In this document: in pieces, positions 43,614-52,080 of the stretch
Position numbering within the stretch: position 1 is the first letter of the stretch
How the letters are laid out: each line of letters opens with the position of its first letter
Made by a program: the position numbers and the translations under genes
The notes under the pieces: model-generated
Database searches by the model: none
What the model was told of the DNA's origin: nothing
What the model saw: only the letters and a program-made list of their open reading frames with translations
Origin: Streptomyces sp. CoH27
GTDB lineage: Bacteria; Actinomycetota; Actinomycetes; Streptomycetales; Streptomycetaceae
DNA length: 64,000 nt
Direction of reading: 5' to 3'
Assembly: GCF_020181035.1 (NCBI RefSeq)
Contig: NZ_JAIQYY010000017.1
Location: 1,290 to 65,289, forward strand

Positions 43614-44264
43614 CTACGAACTGGCCAGCGACAGCTTCACCGCGAAGCCGAGGAACAGTGCCCCCGCCGCCGAAGTGGCCGTGGCGGACAGTCTCTTCCG
43701 GCGCCGGAAGGCGGCAGCGAGCCGGGTGCCGCCGAATATCAGCGTGCTGAGGTACAGGAAGCTGGCCAGCTGGCCGAAGGCGCCCAGGATGGCGAAGGAG
43801 AGGGCCGGGTAGGCGTAGCCCGGGTCGACGAACTGCACGAAGAAGGCGACGAAGAACAGGATCGCCTTGGGGTTGAAGAGGCTGACCACCAGGGCCCGCC
43901 GGAAGGGCCGCTCCTCGGTGACGGCGGCGGGCGCGGAGTCCTCCACGGCCTTCTCCCGCCGCGTCCGCCACAGCTGCCAGGCGGACCGCAGCATCCCGAC
44001 CGCCAGCCAGGTCAGATAACCGGCGCCGGCGTACTTCACGATCCCGAACAGCACCGCGTTGGCCTTCAGCAGGGAGGCGACGCCGGCGGCGGACAGCGTC
44101 ATCAGCACGGTGTCCCCGCAGAACACCCCCGCGGCGGCCGTGTACCCGGCCCGCACCCCGCGGCGGGCGGCGACGGACAGCACGTACAGCGAGTTGGGAC
44201 CGGGCAGCACCACGATCAGGGCGAGGCCTGCCAGGTAGGTGGGGAGATCGATGACGCCGAACAT
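43614..44264 (-). CDS. LysE-family exporter (LeuE-like)
   Basis: A 216-residue protein with six hydrophobic segments. It has the RhtB/LysE signatures LALIVVLPGPNSLYVLSVAARRGVRAGYTAAAGVFCGD and FRRALVVSLFNPKAILFFVAFFVQFV. The ATG at 44264 was selected; upstream codons fall in the duplicated 3' end of the neighbouring gene. It probably exports an amino acid (LeuE/RhtB type). It is convergent with the acyltransferase gene. Confidence 0.9.
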   Translation of the reverse strand: MFGVIDLPTYLAGLALIVVLPGPNSLYVLSVAARRGVRAGYTAAAGVFCGDTVLMTLSAAGVASLLKANAVLFGIVKYAGAGYLTWLAVGMLRSAWQLWRTRREKAVEDSAPAAVTEERPFRRALVVSLFNPKAILFFVAFFVQFVDPGYAYPALSFAILGAFGQLASFLYLSTLIFGGTRLAAAFRRRKRLSATATSAAGALFLGFAVKLSLASS

Positions 44265-44310
44265 GGGACGAGTCTCGCACGAGGGTCTGACAACGCCCCC
44301 TGCCCGGCCA

Positions 44311-44484
44311 CCGCTCAGAAGACGTCGCTCGGCTCGTAGCTCCCCCACACCTCCCGCAGCGCGTTGCACACCTCCCCCACCGTGGCCCGGGCCCGCACCG
44401 CTCAGAAGACATCGCTCGGCTCGTAGCTCCCCCACACCTCCCGCAGCGCGTTGCACACCTCCCCCACCGTGGCCCGGGCCCGCA
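44311..44484. repeat. 87-bp tandem duplication of the mutase gene 3' end
   Basis: Copies at 44311-44397 and 44398-44484 are identical except for one base (GACGTCG versus GACATCG). The right copy contains the true last 27 codons and stop of the mutase gene; the left copy lies beyond the stop and is non-coding. 87 is a multiple of three. One mismatch implies a recent event. Confidence 0.95.
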
Positions 44485-45982
44485 GGGCCTCCCGCATCGG
44501 GTACAGCACGTTGTCCTCGCCCTCGGCCGCCTTCTTCAGCGCGGCCAGCGACGCCTCCACCGCTCCCTGGCCCCGCTCCGCGCGCAGCCGCTTCAGCCGC
44601 TCCGCCTGCCGTACCTCGATCGCCGGGTCCACCCGCAGCGGCTGGTACGGCTCCTCCTCGTCCAGCCGGAACCGGTTGACGCCCACGACGACCCGTTCAC
44701 CGGAGTCGGTCTCCTGGGCGATGCGGTACGCGTTGCGCTCGATCTCGGCCTTCTGGAAGCCCCGCTCGATCGCCGCGACCGCCCCGCCGAGCTCCTCGAC
44801 CCGCCGCATGAGACCGACGGCCGCCTCCTCGACGTCGTCCGTCATCCGCTCCATGGCGTACGACCCCGCGAACGGGTCGACCGTCGCGGTCACGTCCGTC
44901 TCGTGCGCGAGCACCTGCTGCGTGCGCAGCGCCAGCCGGGCCGACTTGTCCGTCGGCAGCGCGATGGCCTCGTCGAAGGAGTTGGTGTGCAGTGACTGGG
45001 TCCCGCCGAGGACCGCGCCGAGGGCCTGGACGGCGACCCGGACCAGGTTCACCTCCGGCTGCTGGGCCGTCAGCTGCACCCCGGCCGTCTGGGTGTGGAA
45101 GCGCAGCATCAGCGACTTGGGGTTCCCGGCGCCGAACTCCTCCCTCATCACCCGGGCCCAGATCCGGCGGGCGGCACGGAACTTGGCGATCTCCTCCAGC
45201 AGCGTCGTACGGGCCACGAAGAAGAAGGACAGCCGGGGTGCGAAGTCGTCCACGTCCATGCCCGCCGCCACCGCCGTACGGACGTACTCGATGCCGTCGG
45301 CGAGTGTGAACGCGATCTCCTGCGCGGGCGAGGCGCCCGCCTCGGCCATGTGGTAGCCGGAGATCGAGATCGTGTTCCACCTGGGGATCTCGGCGGTGCA
45401 GTACTTGAAGATGTCGGCGGTCAGCCGGAGGGAGGGCTTCGGCGGGAAGATGTACGTGCCGCGCGCGATGTACTCCTTCAGCACGTCGTTCTGGATCGTG
45501 CCCGTCAGACGGTCCGCCGGTACGCCCTGTTCCTCCGCCACCAGCTGGTACAGGAGGAGCAGCAGGGCGGCCGGGGCGTTGATCGTCATCGACGTGGAGA
45601 CCTGGTCCAGCGGGATGCCGTCGAACAGCACCCGCATGTCCTCGACCGAGTCGACCGCCACACCGACCTTGCCGACCTCGCCGTGCGCGAGGGGCGCGTC
45701 GGAGTCGTGGCCCATCTGGGTGGGCAGGTCGAAGGCGACGGACAGGCCCGTGGTGCCGTGGGCGATCAGCTGACGGTAGCGGGCGTTGGACTCGGCGGCC
45801 GTGCCGAAACCGGCGTACTGGCGCATCGTCCAGGGGCGGCCGGTGTACATGCTCGGATAGACCCCACGGGTGAAGGGGTATGCGCCCGGTTCACCCAGCC
45901 GCCGTTCCGGGTCCCAACCGGTCAGGTCGGCCGGCCCGTAGACCGGCTCGATCGGCAGACCCGACTCCGACTCACGCACCAT
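44402..45982 (-). CDS. Acyl-CoA mutase large subunit (methylmalonyl-CoA mutase family)
   Basis: A 526-residue catalytic subunit that rearranges an acyl-CoA with coenzyme B12. It has YTGRPWTMRQYAGFGTAAESN, DLPTQMGHDSDAPLAHGEVGKVGVAVD, NAPAALLLLLYQL and NTISISGYHMAEAGA. The B12-binding domain (DxHxxG) is absent, so a separate small subunit encoded elsewhere is needed, as in IcmA/HcmA-type mutases. Length is usual for split subunits. RQYAGF at the acyl pocket resembles methylmalonyl-CoA mutases, but substrate choice is open. The C-terminal end is duplicated beyond the stop. Confidence 0.92.
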   Translation of the reverse strand: MVRESESGLPIEPVYGPADLTGWDPERRLGEPGAYPFTRGVYPSMYTGRPWTMRQYAGFGTAAESNARYRQLIAHGTTGLSVAFDLPTQMGHDSDAPLAHGEVGKVGVAVDSVEDMRVLFDGIPLDQVSTSMTINAPAALLLLLYQLVAEEQGVPADRLTGTIQNDVLKEYIARGTYIFPPKPSLRLTADIFKYCTAEIPRWNTISISGYHMAEAGASPAQEIAFTLADGIEYVRTAVAAGMDVDDFAPRLSFFFVARTTLLEEIAKFRAARRIWARVMREEFGAGNPKSLMLRFHTQTAGVQLTAQQPEVNLVRVAVQALGAVLGGTQSLHTNSFDEAIALPTDKSARLALRTQQVLAHETDVTATVDPFAGSYAMERMTDDVEEAAVGLMRRVEELGGAVAAIERGFQKAEIERNAYRIAQETDSGERVVVGVNRFRLDEEEPYQPLRVDPAIEVRQAERLKRLRAERGQGAVEASLAALKKAAEGEDNVLYPMREALRARATVGEVCNALREVWGSYEPSDVF

Positions 45983-46071
45983 GGATGCCTCCGCCGAACG
46001 TGTCGTACGATTTATCCCCTTTCACCATGCCCCGTAGTTCGACGGCGGTCACGCGGGGAAACATCCCCGGC

Positions 46072-46920
46072 ATGAGGATCAGGGGCCCGCTCGCCGCCGC
46101 AGTCGTCTCCTCCGCCGCCCTCGCCGCGCTGGCCGGGTGCACCGTGCAGCCGCCGGGTGCCGACGCCAAGCCCGGCCGCCCGGTGCACGTCCGGGTGCCG
46201 TCGCCCCGGTCGCCCGCCTCGACCTGGACGGCCCGCCTTCCGGTCCCGCCCCCGATCCGGACGCCGGCCCCGGCCGTCGTACCGGCGGACCCCGTGCTGT
46301 GGGTGCGCGGCGACATCGGGACGGGCGTGCGGGAACTCCAGGCCCGGCTGCGCCAGCTGGACTGGCTGTCCGAGGGGCCGACGGGGTCGTACGACGGGCC
46401 GACCGAGCAGGCCGTGGCGGGATTTCAGGGCAAGCGCGGGCTGCCCCGGACCGGGCGGACCGACACCGTCACCTGGCAGCGGCTGGTGGCGATGACGCAC
46501 ACCCCCGGCACCTGGGAGCTGTACCTGATGGGCGGTCAGCCGGCCGGGGCACCCGACCCGCGCTGCCTGACCGGGCGGGTGCTGTGCATCGACAAGACGA
46601 CGCGGACACTGCGCTGGATGGTCGACGGGCGGACCCTGTCCACCCTGTCGGTGCGGTTCGGTGCGTTGTACACCCCGACCCGGGAGGGCGTGTTCCACGT
46701 GTACTGGAAGGCCCGCACCTGGACGTCCACGCTCTACCACTCGCCGATGCCGTACGCGATGTTCTTCAGCGGCGGGCAGGCGGTGCACTACTCGTACGAC
46801 TTCGCGGCGCGCGGCTACGCGGGCGCCTCGCACGGCTGCGTCAACGTCCGCGACGAGGCCGCGATCCAGCAGCTTTTCGCGCAGGTGCGGGTGGGCGACA
46901 AGGCCGTCGTCTACTGGTGA
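46072..46920 (+). CDS. L,D-transpeptidase with peptidoglycan-binding domain (lipoprotein)
   Basis: A 282-residue exported enzyme. The signal MRIRGPLAAAVVSSAALAAL ends in lipobox LAGC, and a Pro-rich linker leads to a peptidoglycan-binding domain (LWVRGDIGTGVRELQARLRQLDWL...TEQAVAGFQGKRGLPRTG). A YkuD domain follows, with HYSYDFAARGYAGASHGCVNV; the catalytic Cys256 is in SHGCVNV. It makes 3-3 crosslinks or attaches proteins to the wall. ATG 46072 is taken for the signal peptide, with an ATG 15 codons upstream as alternative. A terminator follows. Confidence 0.9.
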   Translation: MRIRGPLAAAVVSSAALAALAGCTVQPPGADAKPGRPVHVRVPSPRSPASTWTARLPVPPPIRTPAPAVVPADPVLWVRGDIGTGVRELQARLRQLDWLSEGPTGSYDGPTEQAVAGFQGKRGLPRTGRTDTVTWQRLVAMTHTPGTWELYLMGGQPAGAPDPRCLTGRVLCIDKTTRTLRWMVDGRTLSTLSVRFGALYTPTREGVFHVYWKARTWTSTLYHSPMPYAMFFSGGQAVHYSYDFAARGYAGASHGCVNVRDEAAIQQLFAQVRVGDKAVVYW

Positions 46921-46949
46921 CGCCGTTCACCGGCGGCTGAGAGAGATAG

Positions 46950-46988
46950 GGCGCGGGCGGGACCGGGGGAACGTGTCCCGCCCGCGCC
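46950..46988. terminator. Terminator after the L,D-transpeptidase gene
   Basis: GGCGCGGGCGGGAC pairs with its exact complement over 14 bp with an 11-base loop, 29 bases past the stop codon. Confidence 0.88.
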
Positions 46989-47128
46989 AGGCACGAGCCG
47001 TGGGTACGGGGGGAACCCCGGCTCAGTGCGACGGCCGATGACCAGTCGGCTCACTCAGTACTGCGTCACGCGGGCCAAAAACGTCACACCCCGCGCCGAA
47101 AATTTTTCCCGGACCATAAAACCGCAGG

Positions 47129-48166
47129 TCATGGATGGTGCGAGTGGCCCTTGCCGAACCCGGCACCGTTACCGCCGTTGCCGCCGTCACCGCCGTTGCC
47201 GCCGTTGCCGCCGTCACCGCCGTGGCCGGACCGGCCGGGGTGGCCGTCGTCGTCACCGCCCTGGCCGTTGCCCGCACCCTTGCCCTTGCCGTTGCCGTTG
47301 CCCTGGTCGTCCCCGGTGCCGCCGGCCGCCGAGCCGGGGTCGGGCAGGATCACCTTGCAGTAGCGGCTCACCTGCGAGGACCCGCCCGCCAGGTTCGCCA
47401 GCGCGCGCAGGCGGCCGGAGTCCGGCGCCTTGCCGTCACGCAGATCCCGGCAGACCCGCGCGATGTCCTGCCAACCGGCGCCCGGCGCCCCCGAGCTGCT
47501 CCCCGCGCTCGGACTGCCGCTGCCGGCCGGGCTGCCGCCGGCGCCGAAGGCCGTGCCGGAGGCATCGCCCGAGGGTGCGCCGGGACTGCCGCTCGGCACG
47601 CCCGGACCGGGAGCCGAGGGGGCCGACGGGGAGGCGGAGGCGAGCGGTGTCCCGGAGGTCCGGTCGGCGGAGACGGAGGCGGCGGGGTCGGGCCGGTCGG
47701 GCCGGAACGTGTGCAGCACCCCGCCGCCGACGGCCATGGCGGCCCCGCCGAGCGTGCCCACGGTGAGCGCGGCGGCGAGCGCCAGGCGGGCCGGGCGGGC
47801 CCAGCGGGGGCGGCGCGGCCGGCCGGCCGGGGTTCCGGTACAGGCCGGGGCGCCGATGCGGATCAGGCCCGCGTCGGCGGGCGGGGCGGCCGCGCCGGAG
47901 CGCCGGCGGTGGGCTTCCTCGGCGAGGGCGGCGGCGGTCCGCTCGTCCTCGGCGGCCTCGCGGGCCTTGCGGAACGCGGCCAGGGCGGCCTGTTCGCCGG
48001 GGAGTTCACCAGTGGCCGGGGCCGCCTGCCCGGACAGCGCGCCGAGCACCTGGGCAAGGCGTTCGGCCTGGTCACGGGCGGAGGCGTCGACGGCTTCCAG
48101 CGACTCACCGTTCAGCAGACGTTCCGCCGTCTCACGGTTCAGCCACTTGTCCTGCTCGTCGGCCAT
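47129..48166 (-). CDS. Putative anti-sigma/membrane regulator with Gly-rich extracellular tail
   Basis: A 345-residue protein. The cytoplasmic N-terminal part (MADEQDKWLNRETAERLLNGE...DQAERLAQVLGAL) is followed by one membrane helix at about residues 127-150 (LALAAALTVGTLGGAAMAVGGGVL), a Ser/Pro/Gly spacer, a small domain with two cysteines (VCRDLRDGKAPD and YCKVILPDP), and a GGN/GGD repeat tail ending HSHHP. Its start overlaps the stop of the ECF sigma gene (TGATG). That coupling and topology suggest an anti-sigma factor, though no zinc HxxxCxxC motif is present. Confidence 0.75.
   Translation of the reverse strand: MADEQDKWLNRETAERLLNGESLEAVDASARDQAERLAQVLGALSGQAAPATGELPGEQAALAAFRKAREAAEDERTAAALAEEAHRRRSGAAAPPADAGLIRIGAPACTGTPAGRPRRPRWARPARLALAAALTVGTLGGAAMAVGGGVLHTFRPDRPDPAASVSADRTSGTPLASASPSAPSAPGPGVPSGSPGAPSGDASGTAFGAGGSPAGSGSPSAGSSSGAPGAGWQDIARVCRDLRDGKAPDSGRLRALANLAGGSSQVSRYCKVILPDPGSAAGGTGDDQGNGNGKGKGAGNGQGGDDDGHPGRSGHGGDGGNGGNGGDGGNGGNGAGFGKGHSHHP
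47160..47225. repeat. 9-bp repeat array encoding Gly-Gly-Asn/Asp
   Basis: About seven imperfect units of CCGTTGCCG/CCGTCACCG encode a GGNGGNGGDGG tail on the minus strand. Such arrays commonly vary in length among strains. Confidence 0.75.
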
Positions 48167-48828
48167 CACATGTCCTTCTGCGTCCGCGCTCGCGTATGCG
48201 TCACAGTTGCGGACGACACCGCGCCACGGCGCGGTTCTCGCTGGGGTGGGAGCGCGTCGAGGGCGCCTGCCGATTCCGGATCGTCGCCGAGCAGCTCCGC
48301 GAGCCGCTTCAGACCTCGGTGCGCGGCGGTACGTACGGCACCGGCGCGTTTGCCGAGCGTCTCGGCGGCGGTCTTGGCGTCGAGGCCGACCACCACCCGC
48401 AGGACGACCGCCTCGGCCTGGTCCTGCGGGAGCCGCGCGATGAGGGAGAGGGTGCTGTCGGTGGCGAGGGCCTCCATGGCCTCGCCGGCCGTGTCGGACT
48501 CGGCGGCCCGGCCGGTCAGTTCCGTCTCGTCGCCGCCTATCGCGGGGCGGCGGCCGCGCATCCGTATGTGGTCCAGGGCGCGGTTGCGGGCGATCCGGGC
48601 GGCCCAGCCGCGGAACCGGTCGGCATCCCCGGTGAACCGGTCCAGGTCACGGGCGATCTGCAACCAGGCCTCGGAGGCGACGTCCTCGGCATCCGGGTCA
48701 CCGACCAGGGTGCGGACGTATCCGAGCAGCCGTGGTTGTACGGCGCGGTACACCGTACGAAATGCGGCCTCGTCGCCGTCCTGTGCCGCACGCACCGCGG
48801 CGGTCAGCTCCGCGTCGTCCCCCAGCAC
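48166..48828 (-). CDS. ECF sigma factor (first of two related)
   Basis: A 220-residue ECF sigma factor: region 2 with AAFRTVYRAVQPRLLGYVRTLVGDPDAEDVASEAWLQI and RFRGWAARIARNRALDHIRMR, and region 4 with LPQDQAEAVVLRVVVGLDAKTAAETLGKRAGAVRTAAHRGLKRL. An approximately 35-residue tail follows region 4. GTG 48828 has AGGGAG upstream. It is coupled to the putative anti-sigma gene and is clearly related to the sigma factor at 49095-49673. Confidence 0.92.
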   Translation of the reverse strand: MLGDDAELTAAVRAAQDGDEAAFRTVYRAVQPRLLGYVRTLVGDPDAEDVASEAWLQIARDLDRFTGDADRFRGWAARIARNRALDHIRMRGRRPAIGGDETELTGRAAESDTAGEAMEALATDSTLSLIARLPQDQAEAVVLRVVVGLDAKTAAETLGKRAGAVRTAAHRGLKRLAELLGDDPESAGALDALPPQREPRRGAVSSATVTHTRARTQKDM

Positions 48829-49094
48829 CGCACTCCCTTACGCCTGTTTCCCGGTCCGGCGCGAAAGGCACGTTACGGCGTGAAAGCGGTTCTCGTCCAT
48901 GTCCGTCGACGGGTCTGTAGACGATGCAACTATCTCGTGACCGGGCACGGAAGTACGCAGGGTGCGGGCCGGACGGGACCGGGGTGTGACAGAAAACGCA
49001 CTCACGGCGCTGAAGAGAGTACGGGCCGTGCGCGGCCCGTCCGCGCGACGGCCGGGGCCTCTCCTGTGGGGGGTGGCGGCCCCGGCCGTTGCCG

Positions 49095-49673
49095 TCAGCT
49101 CTGTACTCCCAGCTCGCGGGCGAGACGTTTCAGCCCCCGGTGCGTGGCCGTCCGTACGGCGCCGGGCCGCTTGCCGAGGACGCGGGCGGCGGCCGGGCTG
49201 TCCAGGCCGACGACGACCCGCAGCAGTACCGCCTCCGCCTGGTCGCGGGGCAGCCCCTCGACCAGTTCGAGGGCGCGCACGGTGGACAGGGACTCCAGCG
49301 CCTGCTCGTGGGTGCTGTGCTGCGCGGGCAGGTCCAGTACGTCCTGTTCGAGCGCGGTCGCCCGGGGCCGTACCCGCTGTCTGCGCAGATGGTCCAGCGC
49401 CCGGTGCCGGGCGATGGTGGCGGTCCAGCCACGGAAGCCCGCGCCGTCGCCCGTGAACCGCCCCAGGTCACGGGCGATCTCCAGCCAGGCGTCGGAGGTC
49501 ACGTCCTCGGCGTCGTCGCCGACGATGCCGCGCACATAGCCGAGCAGTCCCGGCTGGACGATCCGGTACGCGACCGCGAAGGCGGCCTCGTCGCCCTCCT
49601 GGGCCCGCGCGACGGCCTCCCTCAGCTCACCGTCGTACGCCCGCAGGCGCCGGCGTTCCCCTCCGTGGCCCAA
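49095..49673 (-). CDS. ECF sigma factor (second, paralogous)
   Basis: A 192-residue ECF sigma factor sharing much of its sequence with the downstream one: VQPGLLGYVRGIVGDDAEDVTSDAWLEIARDLGRFTGD in region 2 and LPRDQAEAVLLRVVVGLDSPAAARVLGKRPGAVRTATHRGLKRL in region 4. No ATG or GTG fits the N-terminus; the longest frame uses TTG at 49673, so the start is uncertain. It lacks its own adjacent anti-sigma gene; the intergenic gap to the first sigma gene is 266 bases. Confidence 0.88.
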   Translation of the reverse strand: MGHGGERRRLRAYDGELREAVARAQEGDEAAFAVAYRIVQPGLLGYVRGIVGDDAEDVTSDAWLEIARDLGRFTGDGAGFRGWTATIARHRALDHLRRQRVRPRATALEQDVLDLPAQHSTHEQALESLSTVRALELVEGLPRDQAEAVLLRVVVGLDSPAAARVLGKRPGAVRTATHRGLKRLARELGVQS

Positions 49674-49748
49674 GAACCGTCCTCGTCCGTACCGATGTCC
49701 TCGCGTTCCGCGTCTCCCCCAGCGACATCAGCGTCACGGCTCACATAA

Positions 49749-49988
49749 GTGTCACAGCCGGCCAGGAAGGGGCTTGAGCTGCTGCCGGACGCGGCCGCCC
49801 CTGTGGAGCACGTGCCGGTCAGGCTGCGGATCCGGGCGAACACCCCTGACCTCGCCGTGCCCACGGAGCCCGCGCCGGACCACACGCTCTTCGTCCACGT
49901 CGAACAGGTCGAGGCCGCGCGGGCCCCCTGGCCGGCCGCGCAGGTGGGGCAGCGGGTGATCGGCGACCTGGTGACGGCGCCCTGCTGA
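49749..49988 (+). CDS. Small hypothetical protein
   Basis: A 79-residue frame with strong third-position GC (LELLPDAAAPVEHVPVRLRIRANTPDL...HVEQVEAARAPWPAAQVGQRVIGDLVTAPC) and no membrane segment or known motif. It is divergent from the second sigma gene and convergent with the unknown gene at 50005. A competing minus-strand frame reads TRSPITRCPTCAAGQ, but its codon bias is poorer. Moderate confidence that the plus-strand frame is the gene; the start could be GTG 49749 or slightly later. Confidence 0.5.
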   Translation: MSQPARKGLELLPDAAAPVEHVPVRLRIRANTPDLAVPTEPAPDHTLFVHVEQVEAARAPWPAAQVGQRVIGDLVTAPC

Positions 49989-50004
49989 CGGCTCGGCGGG
50001 CGGC

Positions 50005-50406
50005 TCAGCGGGCGGTGGCCGCGTCGCGGCACAGCAGGCGCAGCGAGCCGTGGCCGCCGTAGGCGCGGCGGGCCTCGTCGATGGGGTCCCAGATCCGGCC
50101 GTCGGGGGTGCGCACCCAGTACTCGCCGCCGGTCGCCCACCACTCGGCGCCGGTCTGGCGGACGATCACCTCGCCGGCGTAGGCGCCGAAGCCGCGCAGC
50201 GCGCTCTGGACGGCGCCGTGCGGCGGGCCCTCGCGGCGGATGTCCTCGATCATGCGGTCCACCCGCCACAGGCTCTGCGCCGAGTAGTCGAGCCGGACCC
50301 GGGCGCCCTCGCGCACCATCGCCACGGTGTCGGCGGCCCACCGCACCGGCTTCGCCGCGGCGTGCGGCCGGGTGTCCTGCTGTGCTGTCATGTCCTGGGC
50401 TGTCAC
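50005..50406 (-). CDS. Hypothetical protein
   Basis: A 133-residue soluble protein: basic leader, then LDYSAQSLWRVDRMIEDIRREGPPHGAVQSALRGFGAYAGEVIVRQTGAEWWATGGEYWVRTPDGRIWDPIDEARRAYGG. The AYAGEVIVRQTGAEWW block recurs in many actinobacterial hypothetical proteins I have seen, but I cannot name a domain. ATG 50406 was taken; a second ATG five codons downstream is possible. The intergenic stretch to the next gene is 120 bases. Confidence 0.75.
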   Translation of the reverse strand: MTAQDMTAQQDTRPHAAAKPVRWAADTVAMVREGARVRLDYSAQSLWRVDRMIEDIRREGPPHGAVQSALRGFGAYAGEVIVRQTGAEWWATGGEYWVRTPDGRIWDPIDEARRAYGGHGSLRLLCRDAATAR

Positions 50407-50525
50407 ATAGGGAAGAGCGACCCGGCGCGATCATCCGTCACGCGATTCGGGAACGTTTCGCCAACCGTCGCAGGACCGCCCCACGTCCGCCGCAGAGCGC
50501 TCACAGGATCGCCGTAGCCAGGCAC

Positions 50526-51083
50526 TTACAGGGCGCTGCGCGCCCGCCGCGACACCACCGCGCGCAGCACCCGGCGGCCCTCGACCGACAGTTCCAGGGC
50601 GCCCCGCAGCCCGTGCTTGCCGTGTTCGGTGACCAGGTCCAGCACGGCCCGCTGGCGGCGCAGCTCCGCGGCGACCAGCGGTGGCAGCTCCTCGGTGGCG
50701 CCCGCGCGGCCGGCGTCGAGCCCGTCGACGGCGGAGGTGGCGTCCGCCGCGGGGTCGAGCAGCCGGTGGATGCGCAGGGAGGCGACCGAGCAGGCGTCGG
50801 CCCAGGGCCGTACCGCTTCGGCGGTGCGATCGGCCGGGGCCGCGTCCAGCATGCGGCGGGCCAGCCGCACGGCCTCGTCGTCCTCGGACTCCCCGGCGCC
50901 GAGGGTGTCCCGGGCCCGCGCCAGGCCCGGACCCCAGTCGGAGCCGTCGGCGAGGCTCGCCCACAGGGGGCGCAGCAGCTCGTCGTCGGCGCCGAGCAGC
51001 GGCAGGCACCGATCCAAACAAGCCAACCCGCTGGCGGCCAGTCCGCGTTCGTCGGCCTGCGCGATCCGTTCCACCAGGCTCAT
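50526..51083 (-). CDS. Hypothetical helical protein
   Basis: A 185-residue protein, almost entirely helical and Ala/Leu/Arg/Asp-rich (LAASGLACLDRCLPLLGADDELLRPLWASLADGSDW...VRPWADACSVASLRIHRLLDP). There is no signal peptide, membrane helix or named domain. ATG 51083 follows GGGAGG on the minus strand. It may form a unit with the next gene downstream at 50005-50406 (same strand, 120-base gap). Confidence 0.75.
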   Translation of the reverse strand: MSLVERIAQADERGLAASGLACLDRCLPLLGADDELLRPLWASLADGSDWGPGLARARDTLGAGESEDDEAVRLARRMLDAAPADRTAEAVRPWADACSVASLRIHRLLDPAADATSAVDGLDAGRAGATEELPPLVAAELRRQRAVLDLVTEHGKHGLRGALELSVEGRRVLRAVVSRRARSAL

Positions 51084-51174
51084 GGAAGCCTCCCTCGCCG
51101 GGGCGCCGCCTTTACGGAGCCCGCACTTCCCCTTACTGCGTGCGACAGCGCGGGAGTGTCACAGCAGTAAGGTT

Positions 51175-51996
51175 TCAGCCAAAGGCCGGAGCCGGGGCCT
51201 GGGCCAGCGCCTGACCCGCGAGGGCCTTGCGGTGCTGCATCCGGGTCAGCCGGACGACCACCACGATGGCGAGGACGCCGGCCGCGACGTCGACCGCGTC
51301 GGAGAACAGCATCTGCTCGACGGCGTTCCGCAGCAGTCTCGCCGAGTGGTGGGCGGCTTCCATGCTCACGTTCGCGATGTAGCCGGTGAGGAGGCCGACG
51401 ATCCACAGCGTCCACCAGGCGTTGACCCACCCGTGCCCGGTCCGCGCGCCCCAGGGCACGCTGGCGTCCCAGGTGTCCAGGACGACCCGGCGCGGGAACC
51501 ACAGGTTGACGACCGGGCAGAACCAGCCGCCGATCACCCAGCCGCGCCGCATGCTGTGCGCGGACTGGTCGAACGCCTCGGAGTTCACCCGCACCCGCCA
51601 CAGCCAGCACAGGTAGACGACGGCCGTCGCTATCAGCGTCCACGCCTGGGCGTGGCCGGCGGCGTTGTTCAGAGTGTCGGCCTGCTGGGCCCGGTGCACG
51701 ATGCCTTCGCCCCTCACGCCGTCGACGAAGTCACCGAGGACGTTCATCTCCTGCACGTCCGCGACGCAGGCGAACAGATCCGTGGCGATGGCCAGTCCCA
51801 GCAGAGCGGCGGTGGCCCGGCCGAGCCCGACGGGCGAGCGGAGCACGGCACCGGGCACGAACGGCGGTGCGGGCGGCGGTGCGGGCACCGGTGCGGACGG
51901 TGCGGGCATGGGTGAGGTCACGAAGAGGTCCCCCCGGACGGCGATGGCGGCTGACGCGCGGCCTCCCCTGGCCGCACAGCGCGAACACCGGAACAT
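51175..51996 (-). CDS. DUF4328 membrane protein
   Basis: A 273-residue membrane protein with four main hydrophobic segments after a cysteine-containing leader (MFRCSRCAARGG). The DUF4328 hallmarks are WRVRVNSEAFDQSAHSMRRGWVIGGWFCPVVNLWFPRRVVLDTWDAS and GWVNAWWTLWIVGLL. A Pro/Ala-rich spacer separates the leader from the first helix. Function unknown. ATG 51996 gives the CxxC leader often seen in this family; an internal ATG (MPAPSAPV) is an alternative. Confidence 0.85.
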   Translation of the reverse strand: MFRCSRCAARGGRASAAIAVRGDLFVTSPMPAPSAPVPAPPPAPPFVPGAVLRSPVGLGRATAALLGLAIATDLFACVADVQEMNVLGDFVDGVRGEGIVHRAQQADTLNNAAGHAQAWTLIATAVVYLCWLWRVRVNSEAFDQSAHSMRRGWVIGGWFCPVVNLWFPRRVVLDTWDASVPWGARTGHGWVNAWWTLWIVGLLTGYIANVSMEAAHHSARLLRNAVEQMLFSDAVDVAAGVLAIVVVVRLTRMQHRKALAGQALAQAPAPAFG

Positions 51997-52050
51997 ACGG
52001 CCGAACGGCGCCGCGCGTCCACCCGGTTGCGGTCGGCCCGATTCCGTCGG

Positions 52051-52080
52051 CCCGGCTCCGCTCAGCCCGGCTCCGCTCAG
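52051..52080. repeat. 15-bp direct repeat, two copies
   Basis: CCCGGCTCCGCTCAG occurs twice in tandem, ending at the stop codon region of the hexosaminidase gene. Probably replication slippage. Confidence 0.85.

Noticed and set aside
47160..47225. Possible CRISPR-like array
   Set aside because: Units are 9-base coding repeats without spacers and are explained by the Gly-Gly-Asn protein tail.
49622..50434. Minus-strand frame covering 49749-49988 and the unknown gene at 50005
   Set aside because: Its codon bias is poor and it lies in the wrong frame of the better-supported gene at 50005-50406; only the short CPTCAAGQ part looked suggestive.
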